A program made the position numbers and the translations under genes. Positions 44,306-55,843 of a stretch of DNA of 64,000 bases are shown here, in pieces (position 1 is the stretch's first letter; every line of letters starts with the position of its first letter). The DNA is taken from the NCBI GenBank assembly GCA_002104905.1, contig MCFE01000131.1:94670-158669 (forward strand), given 5' to 3'. The DNA comes from Basidiobolus meristosporus CBS 931.73. Taxonomy: Eukaryota > Basidiobolomycota > Basidiobolomycetes > Basidiobolales > Basidiobolaceae. A model generated the notes under the pieces. The model searched no databases. It saw only the letters and a program-made list of their open reading frames with translations, and was not told where the DNA came from.

Positions 44306-44928
44306 ATGTCTTCGTTGTTTGTCTATGGGACACTTATGTCTCCGGAGGTTATTTCCAGAGTCATTGCTACTCTGCAGTGCTCCACTGGCCTTAGTAGACT
44401 GACGTTCAGGCCAGCGTCATTAAAGGTAAGTTAAGAAATATCACCCGTAGTTCTTCTCTGAAGAATTCATAGCAGTCATACTTTGTCAGGGATACAAACG
44501 GCGCCAGGTACTTGGTGCACAGTATCCAGCAATTGTTCAGAGCAAGCTTGATTCAGTTGAGGGGATTGTTGTGTCTGGTTTGTCTCAAGAAGATATCGCT
44601 TTATTAGATTTGTACGAAGGAGAGGTAAACTTTAATAATAAGAGTAGAAGTTTCCCTGAGTTATCCGAATAATGTTTGTTTCTGGTAGCAATACCGACGT
44701 GTATCAGTTCAAGTGGAGACTGCTGTAAAATATGGCTCGGAGCTGCTAGGAACTCCCGATGTGCCCTCGGAGCACCTGGCAGTGGAAACGTACGTTTGGG
44801 CACATGGTCTCCAAGGACTCTCACATTTGGACTGGAATTTCCAAGATTTTGTAAATGAGTCCTTGAAGAAATGGTTGACAAACGAAGAGGAATTCAGACA
44901 AGTAGACGTTTATCACACTGAGAAGTAG
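44306..44928 (+). CDS. AIG2-like / gamma-glutamylcyclotransferase family protein, 3 exons
   Basis: Exons 44306-44425, 44490-44624 and 44689-44928 (two 64-bp introns, GTAAGT...GTCAG and GTAAAC...GGTAG), 164 residues. MSSLFVYGTLMSPEVISRVI is the classic substrate-loop start of the GGCT/AIG2 fold (YGTLM). Further family blocks are RRQVLGAQYPAIV, VEGIVVSGLSQEDIALLDLYEG (VxGxxxxxLxxxxLxxLDxYEG, with the catalytic-type Glu in YEG) and QYRRVSVQVET. These enzymes cyclise gamma-glutamyl amines or dipeptides to release 5-oxoproline; plant and fungal AIG2-like members are often of unknown substrate. The C-terminal ETYVWAHGLQGL...WNFQDFVNESLKKWL agrees with fungal AIG2-like proteins. The gene is divergent from MND1. 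Confidence 0.85.
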
Positions 44929-47900
44929 GAGCACAGTATTCATGAGTCTTGCCCTTACATCTCTTCACTTTTCGCAAAGATTCCATGGCCACCGACTTTG
45001 CCTATAACACAGTCTGGGGAGCTAGACCCTCACTATTATGATGCCCAAATAATATAGATATGGCTACACGATATTGGAATTGGGGAAGCTGCTGATATTT
45101 ATTAATAAATGCTAGTGACTCTTATGGCCTGCGATTTCGTAATCTAGCGATCATAGAGTTAATGGAGTGAACGAATGTGGCTTGAAGGTTGTGCAGAAGT
45201 GTCCCCCATATTACAGCCCCGCTTTGCCAGCCCAGGCCGAAATCCCAACTTAATCCCATGGAAACAGTCGAGTATCGGTAGAGCATTTTTGTATCCAAGG
45301 TTAATCAAACAGCTTCTGGCAGAGGATGCTAGTTGATTGGCAAACGTCCACATCCCATTACTAGTTTTAAAGTGCATCGACGAGTTACCATCATTATTGC
45401 ACACCAAGAACTAGGCCTTTGCAACAGGTTTGATAACGTGAATTTGTATCTAATATTGCTTAATTTAGTGACCCCGTCTTAATGGTTTCCCAGCAATCAA
45501 CCGCAACCTGAACAGTACCGTGGCATAGGCTTGATTGCATGGACCAGTAGTTCATATCAGCTGGCGGATTTCAAAGACTACTCTATATTGACTCAACTGG
45601 GACTCTACAGCAGAAACAAATCGTAGAGATCCAGTCGTCGATGGCTCCTATCATACCACCCCGTTTCATGGTAATGCGCCCATTTGAAACAATGCATTGG
45701 CAGCAGGGAACTTCAGGCCATAAGCTCCTGCAAGGCATTCAAACTGATGCCCTGGCGAACAATGCCCCATCTGGGACACAGGAATGCCCCCGGGTGATGT
45801 GCTAGATCGTTTCCATGTCTGACCCAAGTGAATGAGATGAGGCGCCTCATGACCACACATTGGTGCACTATTGTTAATCTGACTGTTTTCCAGTCGGGCA
45901 TATAGCAGCAGGAGCCATTTGACCAGGTGCGAGGCGTGCAGTAGCTCGAGATTACTGAGCGTAAGCGCAAAGGTGTGGGAGGTAGAAGGCTCTGGGCCAC
46001 CACTCGTGCGGACATAGGTTGATGCATATAGTGATGGGACAAAGACTGCGGAGAGGTAGTTGCTGAGGCCGAGTGTGCCGGAACAGTCGCTGGAAGCTAC
46101 GTCACAGCGTATCATGTGGTGCGTTGCATCAGGTTTCTCCAGAGATGTTCGCACTTGAGCTTTGTGTCTGCTCTTATGGCCAAGAAGCTCAAGCCCAGCA
46201 TTGTCTGTACAGGAATCCTATCATCAAACTGGCTAGTTTCTGATGGCTTATGAATCGATCCATTTATTACACAGCCTTTGAATGAACAGCGTTGCTTTGT
46301 CCAAGATCTGAAACCACAGGCCTTATATGGATAACCTGACATAGCTAGTCTCAGGTCTTTGAAAGCTCATCCGGGTCGGGTTGTTGTGCTCGAAACCATG
46401 CAGCAAGTAATTGCCAAAGTGGGTGGAAAATCAAGATGTACCGCGACTGCTTATTGTTGTCTCATTCTGCATGAGCGTGTTTTCGAAATTTGTCATTCAG
46501 ACTCGGATGGCACCCAAACGCATAATAATGTACCACCAATGTCTGGATATTCCTACGCAGTGCGGGGATGCCAGTTGGGACATTTAGGGACAGAAACAAT
46601 CCCGAGTAACCGTCTCCGTGCAAGCCGCGTTCAATACGGCAACAATGTAGTACTCGCCGACTCAAGGCACTGGTTACATGCATCATAGCGTCTGCCAAGA
46701 AACCCAAAGGGTTCGTGAGGTCATGCTTGCTAGACAGTAACATACACCTCTAAATTCGATGTATTGTTTCGAACCTCTAGTCCCGACCCTACCAGTGATA
46801 CAGTGGGGGCATCACCGGCCGAGCTCTGAAAAGGGCCTAATATTCTGAAGCAGATTGTAGGAATTCGATGAAGCGAGGCAGGGTCGTTAGCCCTAGAGTG
46901 GGTTGAATGGACTACCACTTCCGGTTGTTGAAAGATACCGGTTTGGTGTTGATTCACATACAGATGGGGTCCACTCAACTGGATTGGTTCTTGCAGATTG
47001 GGATCTTTCGAGAACATTGAAGTGCTGCTTCCCTGCCTTCGTGACTGTGTTTTGACCGAAGTGCTTGGATACGGCTCGTTTCATTTGGGTGGAAATTAAT
47101 GTGAGAAATCACATGTGAAGGTAGCGTGCTAGCATTATCATGGATTTGGAGGTCACAGCGATTGATCACGCAGCCAGTAGTTGGAATCAATATTGCCAAA
47201 AGGAAATCTTCACCATGACTGAGGTGGCATTCATCTCCACGAACCCATTTGCCTCCAATCGAACGCCATGGTAGAGGAAGCATTCCCCTAATACGACAGA
47301 CAAAGGGAATTTGAGCGTCAGTAACGATACCTGAACGGCTATGGGAAAATCCGTGGTGGTAAACCACAATGACGAAAAGGTGAGCCATTCCTGATTCTAA
47401 ATCAATCATGTGCCTTCGACTGGAGACACTTTCTGCTAATCGGAGCCGATCAAGAAGTCACGCAGATACCAGTCAACATGCCGTACAATTGCATTTCCCA
47501 GCCACACCCATGTTTGATATTTGCAATTTCAATGTCTCGATGGCAAAGATGGTCACCGTCATTCTTGAGCAAGGCTGTGTGGATCATGATGTTACACAGG
47601 CAGCCTCATGAGGAATAGTAGGCTACACAGCACTGGCTGCATTCTTCGTGGTGAGCTGCGATGGCTCATGGAGAGAGGGATTTGCCAATTAGAGTGAACC
47701 CTCAAGGTGGCCGATTGCTGAGGACGAACGGATGCAGGGGAAGGTGTCATCGACCCTACCAGCCCTTGGGTAAGATGCAAGCGAACAAGATTCGCAAGGC
47801 GATAGGCGTTGTAAATTTTGCTATGCTACAAAGTGGCAGTGATGCAATGGAGCTGTATTCATCAGAGAATGCAGGTAATACGGCTCACTTGCAGTCCACC

Positions 47901-49129
47901 TGAGGCCCACTCTAAAGCCCAACTAGGCAAACACTATTCGGTTTGTCGGATCGATCCTGTTCATTCGCGGATTGCAATGGCTGCAGCATACTTCATAATT
48001 TCCAGGCACAGAGCCGTCATTCATAATTGATGTTCGTTGCATTTTGCGCATCAGTCTGGTTTTTGGAGGATGAGACAAATCAGCCAGTCTTGAAGTGGTG
48101 TGGCTGAATAGACTGGTACTGGCTACGCGGTGTGTGTTGTGATCTCAAGACCGGATCCGATGCTGACAAAACATCGCCCATCCTAAGGTGAGCTTTTCCA
48201 CGGCTGAAGCGTCCCTCTATCACCAACCCTCAAGTCGTAGCGAATCCACGATTGCATCAAACCGTCCACCATACCTACATGATCCCTCACAGAGGCACAA
48301 CCAAAGTGAATTTTCACCCTGCATCTAGGCATTTTGTGTTGAACAACCGGATTGGTTGTGACTCAAAATTCCATTATCCTTTAATGGGAATCAAGCATGA
48401 CTGCTTAGGCCAATAAATCGTACACTTGAACAATGCTCCCTAGGCGTCTACGAAAATCCATTAGCCGGGACACACAGTCAACACTGAATCGAGCCATCAC
48501 ATGCTGCCACCAATTCTGGCAAGCCTAAATGCTGATGTCGATTCTGAGGCTTGGTATCGGGAATCTGCTAACGTGACTACATTTTGGGCATAGTGCGAAG
48601 TGATCCCTCGAGGTATTTTAGGATCAACATAGTCCTGCTGCCTACAAATGCCCCAAACAGCTAGTTATTTACCGACCCGCTGATTGATAACCGTCGTGGA
48701 TACAATCCAATCCATTGAAATATACAGAAAAAGATTATCCACCTAGTTCTGTCACAGCTATTTTCTATAAAACATGATTCATTGAGAGACAGGCTAAATT
48801 GAGCCTTTAATTCGTGATAGCCTAACTGCACCCCTGTTATTGAAAAGTGAACCTGACGCAGATATGAGCTTGCTAGCAGCTACCAAACCTGACCGGTGAA
48901 GCAACCACCCAAAGCTCCCACCACATATTTATACCTATATATATCGTGACCTCTGCCACCTTTTCAAAAGCTGATTCAGTTCATTCAACTCGAGCTCCTT
49001 GACCTTCTACGAGTTGAGGCTATCTGCTTATCTTTCTTGCAGTAAAATACCATAGCCGCCCTTCGCAAATCACTCGTATAGAACAAAAATAGTCCTTTTT
49101 TTGTTTACGCACTCCAAATCTCCCACATT
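44929..49129. other. 4.2-kb intergenic region, nothing convincing
   Basis: Open frames of 144 and 162 codons on the minus strand (46975-47409, 45666-46154) have no recognisable domain and compete with open frames in other phases. TATATATAT near 48936-48945 and a T-rich stretch near 49096-49106 probably belong to the promoter of the zinc-finger gene at 49130. A CCCCT (candidate STRE) lies at 48831-48835. Confidence 0.35.
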
Positions 49130-50135
49130 ATGTCAACTCCCGTACCTCCCCATCAAATACAGCAAGACTTGAACGTAGAAGTAGACAAGTACAGCTTTTC
49201 GTACGCCCCCGAATTACTTTCCAGCGTTAGTACACAGCTGACCGAACGATTAAGTATAGGCTGCATACTAATCTGTCTTTGTTTTTCCCTTTTTGCATAG
49301 ACCCCGACTAAATTCAACCTCCACGAGTTTCTTCACGGAGCTCCCGGGGAGTTTGTATCCGAGTTTCAGGCCGAATACTATCCGCCGTTTCAAGCGTTGC
49401 CTTCGCCTTGTGACAGCAGTTACAGCCAAGAGACGGACTATGCACTCCTGGAGTTGGCTCACGAACGAGAATCAAAATTGAAGATAGAAGAGGACTTGTT
49501 CGAAAACTTTGCAAATTGTGCACCCTACATGAATCTGCTCAAGTCGGTCCAAGAGCAAGACCGAATGGGCGGAGTCTGTAACCCGGTGCAACTGGCTAAC
49601 CCAGAGACCGACTCGCCGCTCTCTGAACAGTACATATCGCTTTCTGAGGCGCAAACGATGTCCCCCATGCAATGCCACATCAACTTGTCTAACGCTGCGC
49701 CTTTTCAGACGACTGATCAAGTGTTATTGATGCCTTCTGAGAATGCTGCGACGCCACCCAAACGGTCACGTGGTCGTAGGGCATCCAGTAAACCAGACAT
49801 AGCTTCCGGGGTGAAGTCGTTCATATGCGAGTACAGTGACTGCGGCAAAGTGTTCAAAAGGTCCGAGCATCTAAAACGGCACATCAGGTCTATCCACACA
49901 ATGGAGAAACGTAAGTACTTCCGAGAGAAACATTATTCGAGGTGCTGTGAACTCATGGTCTTTTGCAACAGCCTTTCAATGCCCTTTTCCCACTTGCTCC
50001 AAGCGGTTTTCCAGGTCGGATAATCTAAACCAGCATATACGTATTCATCGCCATTCCAAGGACAAAGGGTCGCCGCGCGGCTTTGGTGACTGTACACCGT
50101 TCATGCCATCGCCATACAATAGTGGCCAGCTCTAG
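49130..50135 (+). CDS. C2H2 zinc-finger transcription factor, Msn2/4 type, paralogue 2, 3 exons
   Basis: Exons 49130-49225, 49301-49910 and 49972-50135 (introns 75 and 61 bp) join to 289 residues. The N-terminus MSTPVPPHQIQQDLNVEVDK parallels paralogue 1 ([20 protein letters not shown]), which supports the start. Shared blocks: LHEFLHG, LPSPCDSSYSQETDYALLEL, the GGVCNP and MSPMQCH motifs, KRSRGRRASSKPD, then fingers at about 205-229 ([15 protein letters not shown]) and 236-259 ([14 protein letters not shown]). The second intron falls exactly between the two fingers (after EK, before PFQC). DNA-contact residues match yeast Msn2/4, so an AGGGG target and a stress-response role are expected. The tail is shorter than in paralogue 1. 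The two genes arose by duplication, now 11 kb apart in opposite orientation. Confidence 0.9.
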
Positions 50136-50994
50136 TGGTATTGCTTTTGTGTAATCTCGCTGCCAGTAGTAGACAGCACCGAATTACATCATTCAAAGAC
50201 TACAATCTACCTATCTATTTATTGATATATTCACACGGAAAGGGGGAGGGGGAGAGGGAGGAAGGGGTGTTTCCATATTCTTAGTCACCTGTCCGCCTAA
50301 TCTCGAACTGCCATCACTACTTGTCCTCCACGCACACCTCTCCCGCTTTTTATACCCATTTTCTGTGTTAGAGAAACAGCCCAGGTAGCCAACATCTAAA
50401 GCAAATTCTACCCAAATCTTGCATTCTCGGCCAAGGGCAACATGACCGGTTGCCGGTCTATTCACTCCAACTCCACCAGGTATTGACTATCTGCATAGAA
50501 TGCTAGGTACAGGATGGGAGGCGATTTCCTTATGGAACATTACTTTTCAAGGCCATTGCTTTCATATGGGCCACAACTGAAACCACCTTGGGAGGCGAAT
50601 TTATGTCTTGGACCTGGCCGTAAAGATTGCCTTCTTTTATTATTTTACGATGTTAACCTGATATGCTGGCGCTGCCTGCATAAATCCAAGTGGTTGTTTG
50701 CACCCACTGTGCTATTGTCACTGCTATATCTATGGGCTGTCCGTCATCTTCGAATCTCAATGTATTTTCCTTGATCTGTAAATCCTACAAACACTATCTG
50801 TAATATTGAAGTACTATACATGCACATGAATTCAAGTAATAAATACGAACATAGCAAGTTCAAATGAGCCATCGAGAATGGGGCGACAGGGACAGAAATC
50901 CTCTGGCCATCTCCATCCTCAATAGAGATCTCACTGTTGTAAAGCGCATTTATATAAACCAATCACTACCTGATCCGACGCCTCTGAATTCCCA
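50136..50994. other. intergenic between convergent zinc-finger and RAD16 genes
   Basis: A G/A-rich stretch at about 50237-50267 (GGGGGAGGGGGAGAGGGAGG) is the only notable composition feature. No gene recognised. Confidence 0.45.
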
Positions 50995-53649
50995 TTATAG
51001 CACGAATAAAAATCGTAAATCCTCCTCCGATAACCGCGAGAGCGCTGCCATGTCCTTGCCAATTGTACTGTCAAACAGCGCTTTCTTCTTTTCCTGCAGC
51101 TGAACAATCCGAGACTCGATGGAGTTTTCCACTATCAGTCGGGTAATGCGGATTGGACGATGCTGGCCGAGGCGGTGAATACGGTCCATCGCCTGGTCTT
51201 CCACGGCTGGGTTCCACCATGGATCCATGATAAACACTTGGCTAGCTTCGGTCAGGTTCAACGCAATGCCGCCTGCTTTTAAGCTGATAAGAAACACCGT
51301 AAGCTCGGGCTTGGTCATGAATGCCTTGATAACTGCATCACGCTGCATGGGCCCCATGCGACCATCAAGGCGGCAACACGAAAATCCCGCACGATTCAGC
51401 CGCCATTGGATTAGGTCAAGGAAGTTGACGAACTGTGAGAACACAATACTCTTGATAGTCGAGTCCTTTCTGCGCAAATTTGTGAGCTCCTCTACAAGGG
51501 CCTCAATCTTGGTTGAGGACCTCCATCTGCTCATGTCTATACGGTTCACAATTGAGCTACGGATGAAGAAGTTCTGGTTATCTGGCGTGTTTTGGCTCTG
51601 GTCGGCATGGGAAACCTCGTATGTCGGCTGGGTGAGATCTATGGTAAGTCGTGCAAAGCAGATCGGACACAGCGGGGCTTCCTCTAAGCTGCTTTGAATG
51701 TACTGGTTGGCATCTTCTCGACAAAACACGTGCTTGCACTTCGCCACGATTGGATCCTCTGGCTCTTCGTTACAAATCCCGCACACCAAAGAGCTCAGCT
51801 TGTCCTTGCCGCGAGATAACAACAGGTCTGGGTGGTTCACCACTTGGCGCATTTTCATCAGTAGGTCAAAGATGTTTGCGTAGTTGTTGAGTACGGTTCC
51901 CTGTTGAACATAGGTGCTGAATCTTCTTTTGGAGTCCGTGTACAGTGATTCGTAGATATCCTCCTCCTCCTCGTTAAAATAGTCCAATCTTATCGATACA
52001 TTTCTGGGCGGTAGACCCAGATCGTCTGCTTTCTCGAGCTTGGTTCTGCGCAGCATCATTCGGTCGAGTAGCTTGCCGAGTTTTTTGAAACCGAGTTGGC
52101 CCTCCCCCAGGGCACCGAAATTCTGGATGGGCTTTAGGATTTCCTGGTTCCACCAGCATACATGACTCATAGGGGTGTGATGGCAAATGTCGCAATGTCG
52201 TCTATCGCTAAACTTCCACGACAAGCTTTTGCATGGGCATTTTTGACAGAAGTAGTAGCTATAGGGGTCTGCTCGAAGGAACCGGAGCAGCGAATACAAC
52301 TCCCCAACTCTGTTCTGCAAAGGCGTACCCGAAAGTGACCATTTCCGGCTAGACTCGAGGGCAAACACTGAGCGGGCGGTGTTGCAGGATCGATCCTTGA
52401 TATTGTGCGCCTCATCAAGAATGATCCGATACCAACCAATCTTGTGAAGGATCGAATTCTCCTTGATCAGATCCCCTTTCCTCTTGAAGCCATATTCCTG
52501 CTTTCGGAAGCCGGATTCGATGATCGAATAAGTGGTGAGTACAACATCATGCTTCTTGATCTCCTCCATATCCACAGTTCTATTCTGTCCGTGGAAGATC
52601 AGAACGGAGAGCGAATCGGTGTGTGTAGTCAACTCTGAGTGCCATTGCATCAGAGCAACTGTGGGTGCAACGACAAGGTTCGGCTTTCCGCGGGGTTCGC
52701 TTAGAAGTAGAGAGATCATTTGAATGGTCTTCCCCATGCCCATTTCATCAGCCAAGATTCCTCCGTTGAATTCGGTGTGCTCCTGGCCTCGCATCCAAGC
52801 AACCCCTTCTTTCTGGAATGGAAGTAGTGTTAGCTTCAGGTCTGGGGGCTGATCAATGGGACTCCGGTCAATTGCTTTCTTCTTGTCCAATTCTTCCCAA
52901 ACGGTCGCTAGTTCAGGGTGAAGATTTTCTAATCTTTGCTTTCTTGACTGCCTACTTAATCTTGCCCTCTCTTCTGCTGTTCTTCTAAGCCTCAACCTAG
53001 TTCTTCTAGTATTTCTGCGGGTTCGGAGTACAAGTGGTTGGCTAGATTCACTTGAGCTATCTGAATCTTGACTTTCCTCAATATTCTCTTCAGAAGCTTG
53101 ATCAGACTGTGACTTTTCAAACTCGCTTTCAGAATTCGCCTTTGCTTCTTCCTCGGCGGTCACCTTGGAAACCGCCTTGCCGACCTGCTTTTTGGAAGCG
53201 ACATTCCTTTTGACAGTGGGGGTTAGCATGAAATCGAATTCATCACTGTCGTAGGTTATTTCGATATTTGCGGTTGACCGAGTCGACCGGCTGCTAGAGC
53301 TTGAGGTACTTGCCACTTCTTCGACGTTGGAAGGCAGGGCTTCGTCAGCTTTGTCTTTTGGCTCGTTGCTTGACCGCTGTTGCGAGTCCGAGAAACGGGG
53401 GCTTCTTCGTATCTTCTTGGAGGAATCCGGAGAATCAAGAAGTACAGTCGGAGGGGGTGGAGCAGCAAATACATCCAGTGACTTACGCTTATTTCGACTT
53501 CTGACACTAGGGGAGGGAGTGGCTGGCTGGGTGGTACTGCTAGTATCTGTGTCGTTTGCATCGGGTGTTTCAATGCCTGACGTCTTGGCGAGTAGCCTGG
53601 CTGAACGTCTTCTCTCTTGACTCATGAGTGCTTTACAGTGAGTAGCCAA
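50995..53649 (-). CDS. RAD16: RAD16-type SNF2 ATPase / RING-finger repair protein
   Basis: Intronless, 884 residues (876 if the Met at 53625, MSQERRRSARLLAK, is used, which looks equally likely). Rad16 with Rad7 acts in global-genome nucleotide excision repair of non-transcribed DNA, and has ubiquitin-ligase activity. The N-terminal 240 residues are charged and Ser-rich. The SNF2 core starts near 280 (LLPFQKEGVAWM) with Walker A DEMGMGKT at about 301, DEAH at about 411 and SGTPLQNR. A Rad16-typical Cys/His insertion (CQKCPCKSL...CDICHHTPMSHVC) follows at about 465-495. The RING finger CGICNEEPED...CPIC is at about 620-666, inserted between the two helicase lobes. The HELICc lobe (FSQFVNFLDLI, LDGRMGPMQRD, QAMDRIHRLGQ) is at about 730-845, ending LSEEDLRFLFVL as in other Rad16 proteins. 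It appears complete. Confidence 0.96.
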   Translation of the reverse strand: MATHCKALMSQERRRSARLLAKTSGIETPDANDTDTSSTTQPATPSPSVRSRNKRKSLDVFAAPPPPTVLLDSPDSSKKIRRSPRFSDSQQRSSNEPKDKADEALPSNVEEVASTSSSSSRSTRSTANIEITYDSDEFDFMLTPTVKRNVASKKQVGKAVSKVTAEEEAKANSESEFEKSQSDQASEENIEESQDSDSSSESSQPLVLRTRRNTRRTRLRLRRTAEERARLSRQSRKQRLENLHPELATVWEELDKKKAIDRSPIDQPPDLKLTLLPFQKEGVAWMRGQEHTEFNGGILADEMGMGKTIQMISLLLSEPRGKPNLVVAPTVALMQWHSELTTHTDSLSVLIFHGQNRTVDMEEIKKHDVVLTTYSIIESGFRKQEYGFKRKGDLIKENSILHKIGWYRIILDEAHNIKDRSCNTARSVFALESSRKWSLSGTPLQNRVGELYSLLRFLRADPYSYYFCQKCPCKSLSWKFSDRRHCDICHHTPMSHVCWWNQEILKPIQNFGALGEGQLGFKKLGKLLDRMMLRRTKLEKADDLGLPPRNVSIRLDYFNEEEEDIYESLYTDSKRRFSTYVQQGTVLNNYANIFDLLMKMRQVVNHPDLLLSRGKDKLSSLVCGICNEEPEDPIVAKCKHVFCREDANQYIQSSLEEAPLCPICFARLTIDLTQPTYEVSHADQSQNTPDNQNFFIRSSIVNRIDMSRWRSSTKIEALVEELTNLRRKDSTIKSIVFSQFVNFLDLIQWRLNRAGFSCCRLDGRMGPMQRDAVIKAFMTKPELTVFLISLKAGGIALNLTEASQVFIMDPWWNPAVEDQAMDRIHRLGQHRPIRITRLIVENSIESRIVQLQEKKKALFDSTIGKDMAALSRLSEEDLRFLFVL

Positions 53650-55580
53650 CGAGCTGTGTTGAGGATAAGTTCCCAGCTAAGGAATAGAGAAACACCCAAC
53701 CTGCCAGCGTTGCTTAAGAGCACTTTGTCAAGCACTCAATTTGATCAACCAATATCTATTGGGATATGCATACTGTACAAATACTATTGAATTATTTTTC
53801 TTTACCTCTGTATAGAAACCAATCATCGGTTGGTAGTCCTTCCCTTGCCGCAGTCCATGCTAACTTATATAATCGGAACAAATTGGGATTGAGGTTATAA
53901 GGAAATCACCAGGGAAAAAGCGCAGAGTAGTCGTGCTGATTGGTGGCAGATATGGTGCGGCCATATTTGGAAAACTAGTTTTCCAAGTCACCAGCAAAAC
54001 CCTTCGTTATGTAGAGAGCTAGGCCGTATTCAGGGCGAACACCGATTTCAGGATCGAAGGGACGTGATAGGGTTCCTACTCTGGCTGAACAGGTCAATAC
54101 CCCTCCTTCACACCAATTGCCTTATTGCACGCTGCTGAATGGCCTCGGCTGTCTGGAAATTTAACGTTTGGAGACTTGGGCGGCGCCTGGTGTAGTAAGG
54201 CCACGGAAATACCAAGTACGTTTGATCGTGCCCAGCTTAATATTGGGTCCATTCCACATATCATGGGTCAACCGGTACACCGAGAATGTGCGGCTACCTA
54301 GCATAATGCTAGTATTGCCTGGCAAGTATCAAGAATCATCGCTGTAGATACGATGCGTAAGGGTGTATGCGGTGCTACTTGCCAGACAAGGTGCGTACAA
54401 TGGAGAATCATGTTGCCAACCAAGCAGCCAAGCCCCGAGAATGCTGAATTGGAGACGGACGAGTTTGCCGCATTTGAAGATATATCTGATCTCTAGCTTG
54501 AATCAATAAATTCTTGGTATACAGTGGGTTGTTGGATTAATACTGTATCTGGTTCGCTCATGTCTGTGTTGTAGGCTAGTGATGGTCTTTACTGATCAAC
54601 GAGGCGCAGCGCATGGTCTGTTCATGTCTGCTGGCGACGATCCTGTGGCTGTGTCTCACATATGCCTAGTAGTACAATCGAAAATTATGATGTTGCCTCA
54701 ACAGCATCTCATCTATACTGTAGAGACACATTTTTGGCTTGGCCCCAAGGAGACTACTAGCCGAATTGGCAGAGGCTTCAAAGCTGTGCATATAGAATTC
54801 TACAAATAGTGATCGTTTTGTCTTGCTAAGGTTGAAGAAATACCTCCTGTATTATCCCTATGAAATATCTCAAACTTAGAATTCGCCTGATTTTCAGCTG
54901 GTATTCTAATGGTATTTTGCTGGTATTCTGCTGTTACTCTAATGGTATTCTACTGGTATTCAGCTGGTGTTTTCCTTCAAATTTTTAGTGGCAATTTTCG
55001 GTGGAAGTGGTGAGCGACTGTTTATCAAATTTGGTATGAATGCTGGTTGGTTCAGTCTCCTCCTGGAAAATATGTCTACTTGTCTGCCCAACAGCTAGAA
55101 CCTGAGATATTCCAAATTGTCATTTATGAGAAACTTGGAATTCAGCTAATATTATGATGGTATTCTGCTGGCCTTTTCTTAATTTTTCTTCTCAGGGTAT
55201 TTGAAGTCCCTTTGAATTACTTTTCTTTCCTTCTTGATTCTGGTCCCTAGTGTTATAGCTCCATATACTAACCCTAAATAACCTAACAACAAATATCTAT
55301 ACTAGGCACTTTGCATTGAAGTCTGGTCAAAAATAAGCATCTTTGTACCCATGTTTGCCTCACCTAACTCACTGTGTGAAGTATTTAAAGCTTACATATG
55401 ATAATTTAATTTGCAGTTGTTGCCATTCATCCCATACTGGCCATAATCCCATATACAAACAACCTTGGGCACAACCAATTGCACAATCTTAACACAATAA
55501 AAAAACCCATGGACCAATACTAACTTTTGGTAACTAACATATTTTATAAAATATTAACAGTGTCTTGGAGTGTAACTTAC
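53650..55580. other. intergenic / old repeat margin
   Basis: Sequence becomes AT-richer from about 54800. At 54897-54972 there are about six imperfect 10-12-bp repeats of the form CTGGTATTCT / AATGGTATTCT. No gene recognised; the last kilobase may be decayed retroelement sequence. Confidence 0.4.
54897..54972. repeat. imperfect short tandem repeat
   Basis: Units GCTGGTATTCT, AATGGTATTTT, GCTGGTATTCT, TACTGGTATTC and GCTGGTGTTTT follow one another with small changes; related single units recur near 55143-55165. Confidence 0.6.
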
Positions 55581-55830
55581 AGAAGGGAAAGTCACCATGT
55601 TGGCAAAATCTTTGTTTGTTTTCAGAACTAATCTAAGTTCAAAAAGAGAAGCCAATCAAGTGGTAGAGAACCACTCTAATAAGTCATCCAATATATGTTT
55701 TGATTCATGTCTAATGGTGGTCTCAACAAAATAAATTTTATCTGGTTTAAAATAGATATTCAAGGGTATTAGAGGGAGTACAAATTATATGTGTTTTTGA
55801 TCAATAAAATCTCCAACCAGCACCCAACCT
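55581..55830 (-). mobile_element. LINE 3' end, 5'-truncated copy 1
   Basis: Read on the minus strand, this matches the 3' end of the longer LINE at 55844-56864 over about 250 bp, including the tail GATTTTGCCAACATGGTGACTTTCCC. It is more diverged than the other copies. Its 3' end is joined to unrelated sequence, not to TTAGGG. Confidence 0.7.
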
Positions 55831-55843
55831 TTAGGGTTAGGGG

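Noticed and set aside
45666-46154. 162-codon minus-strand open frame
   Set aside because: No domain, signal or repeat recognised, and another minus-strand phase is open over nearly the same span. Composition gives no reason to prefer either.
46975-47409. 144-codon minus-strand open frame
   Set aside because: Overlaps another open phase of similar quality and has no recognisable family feature or promoter.
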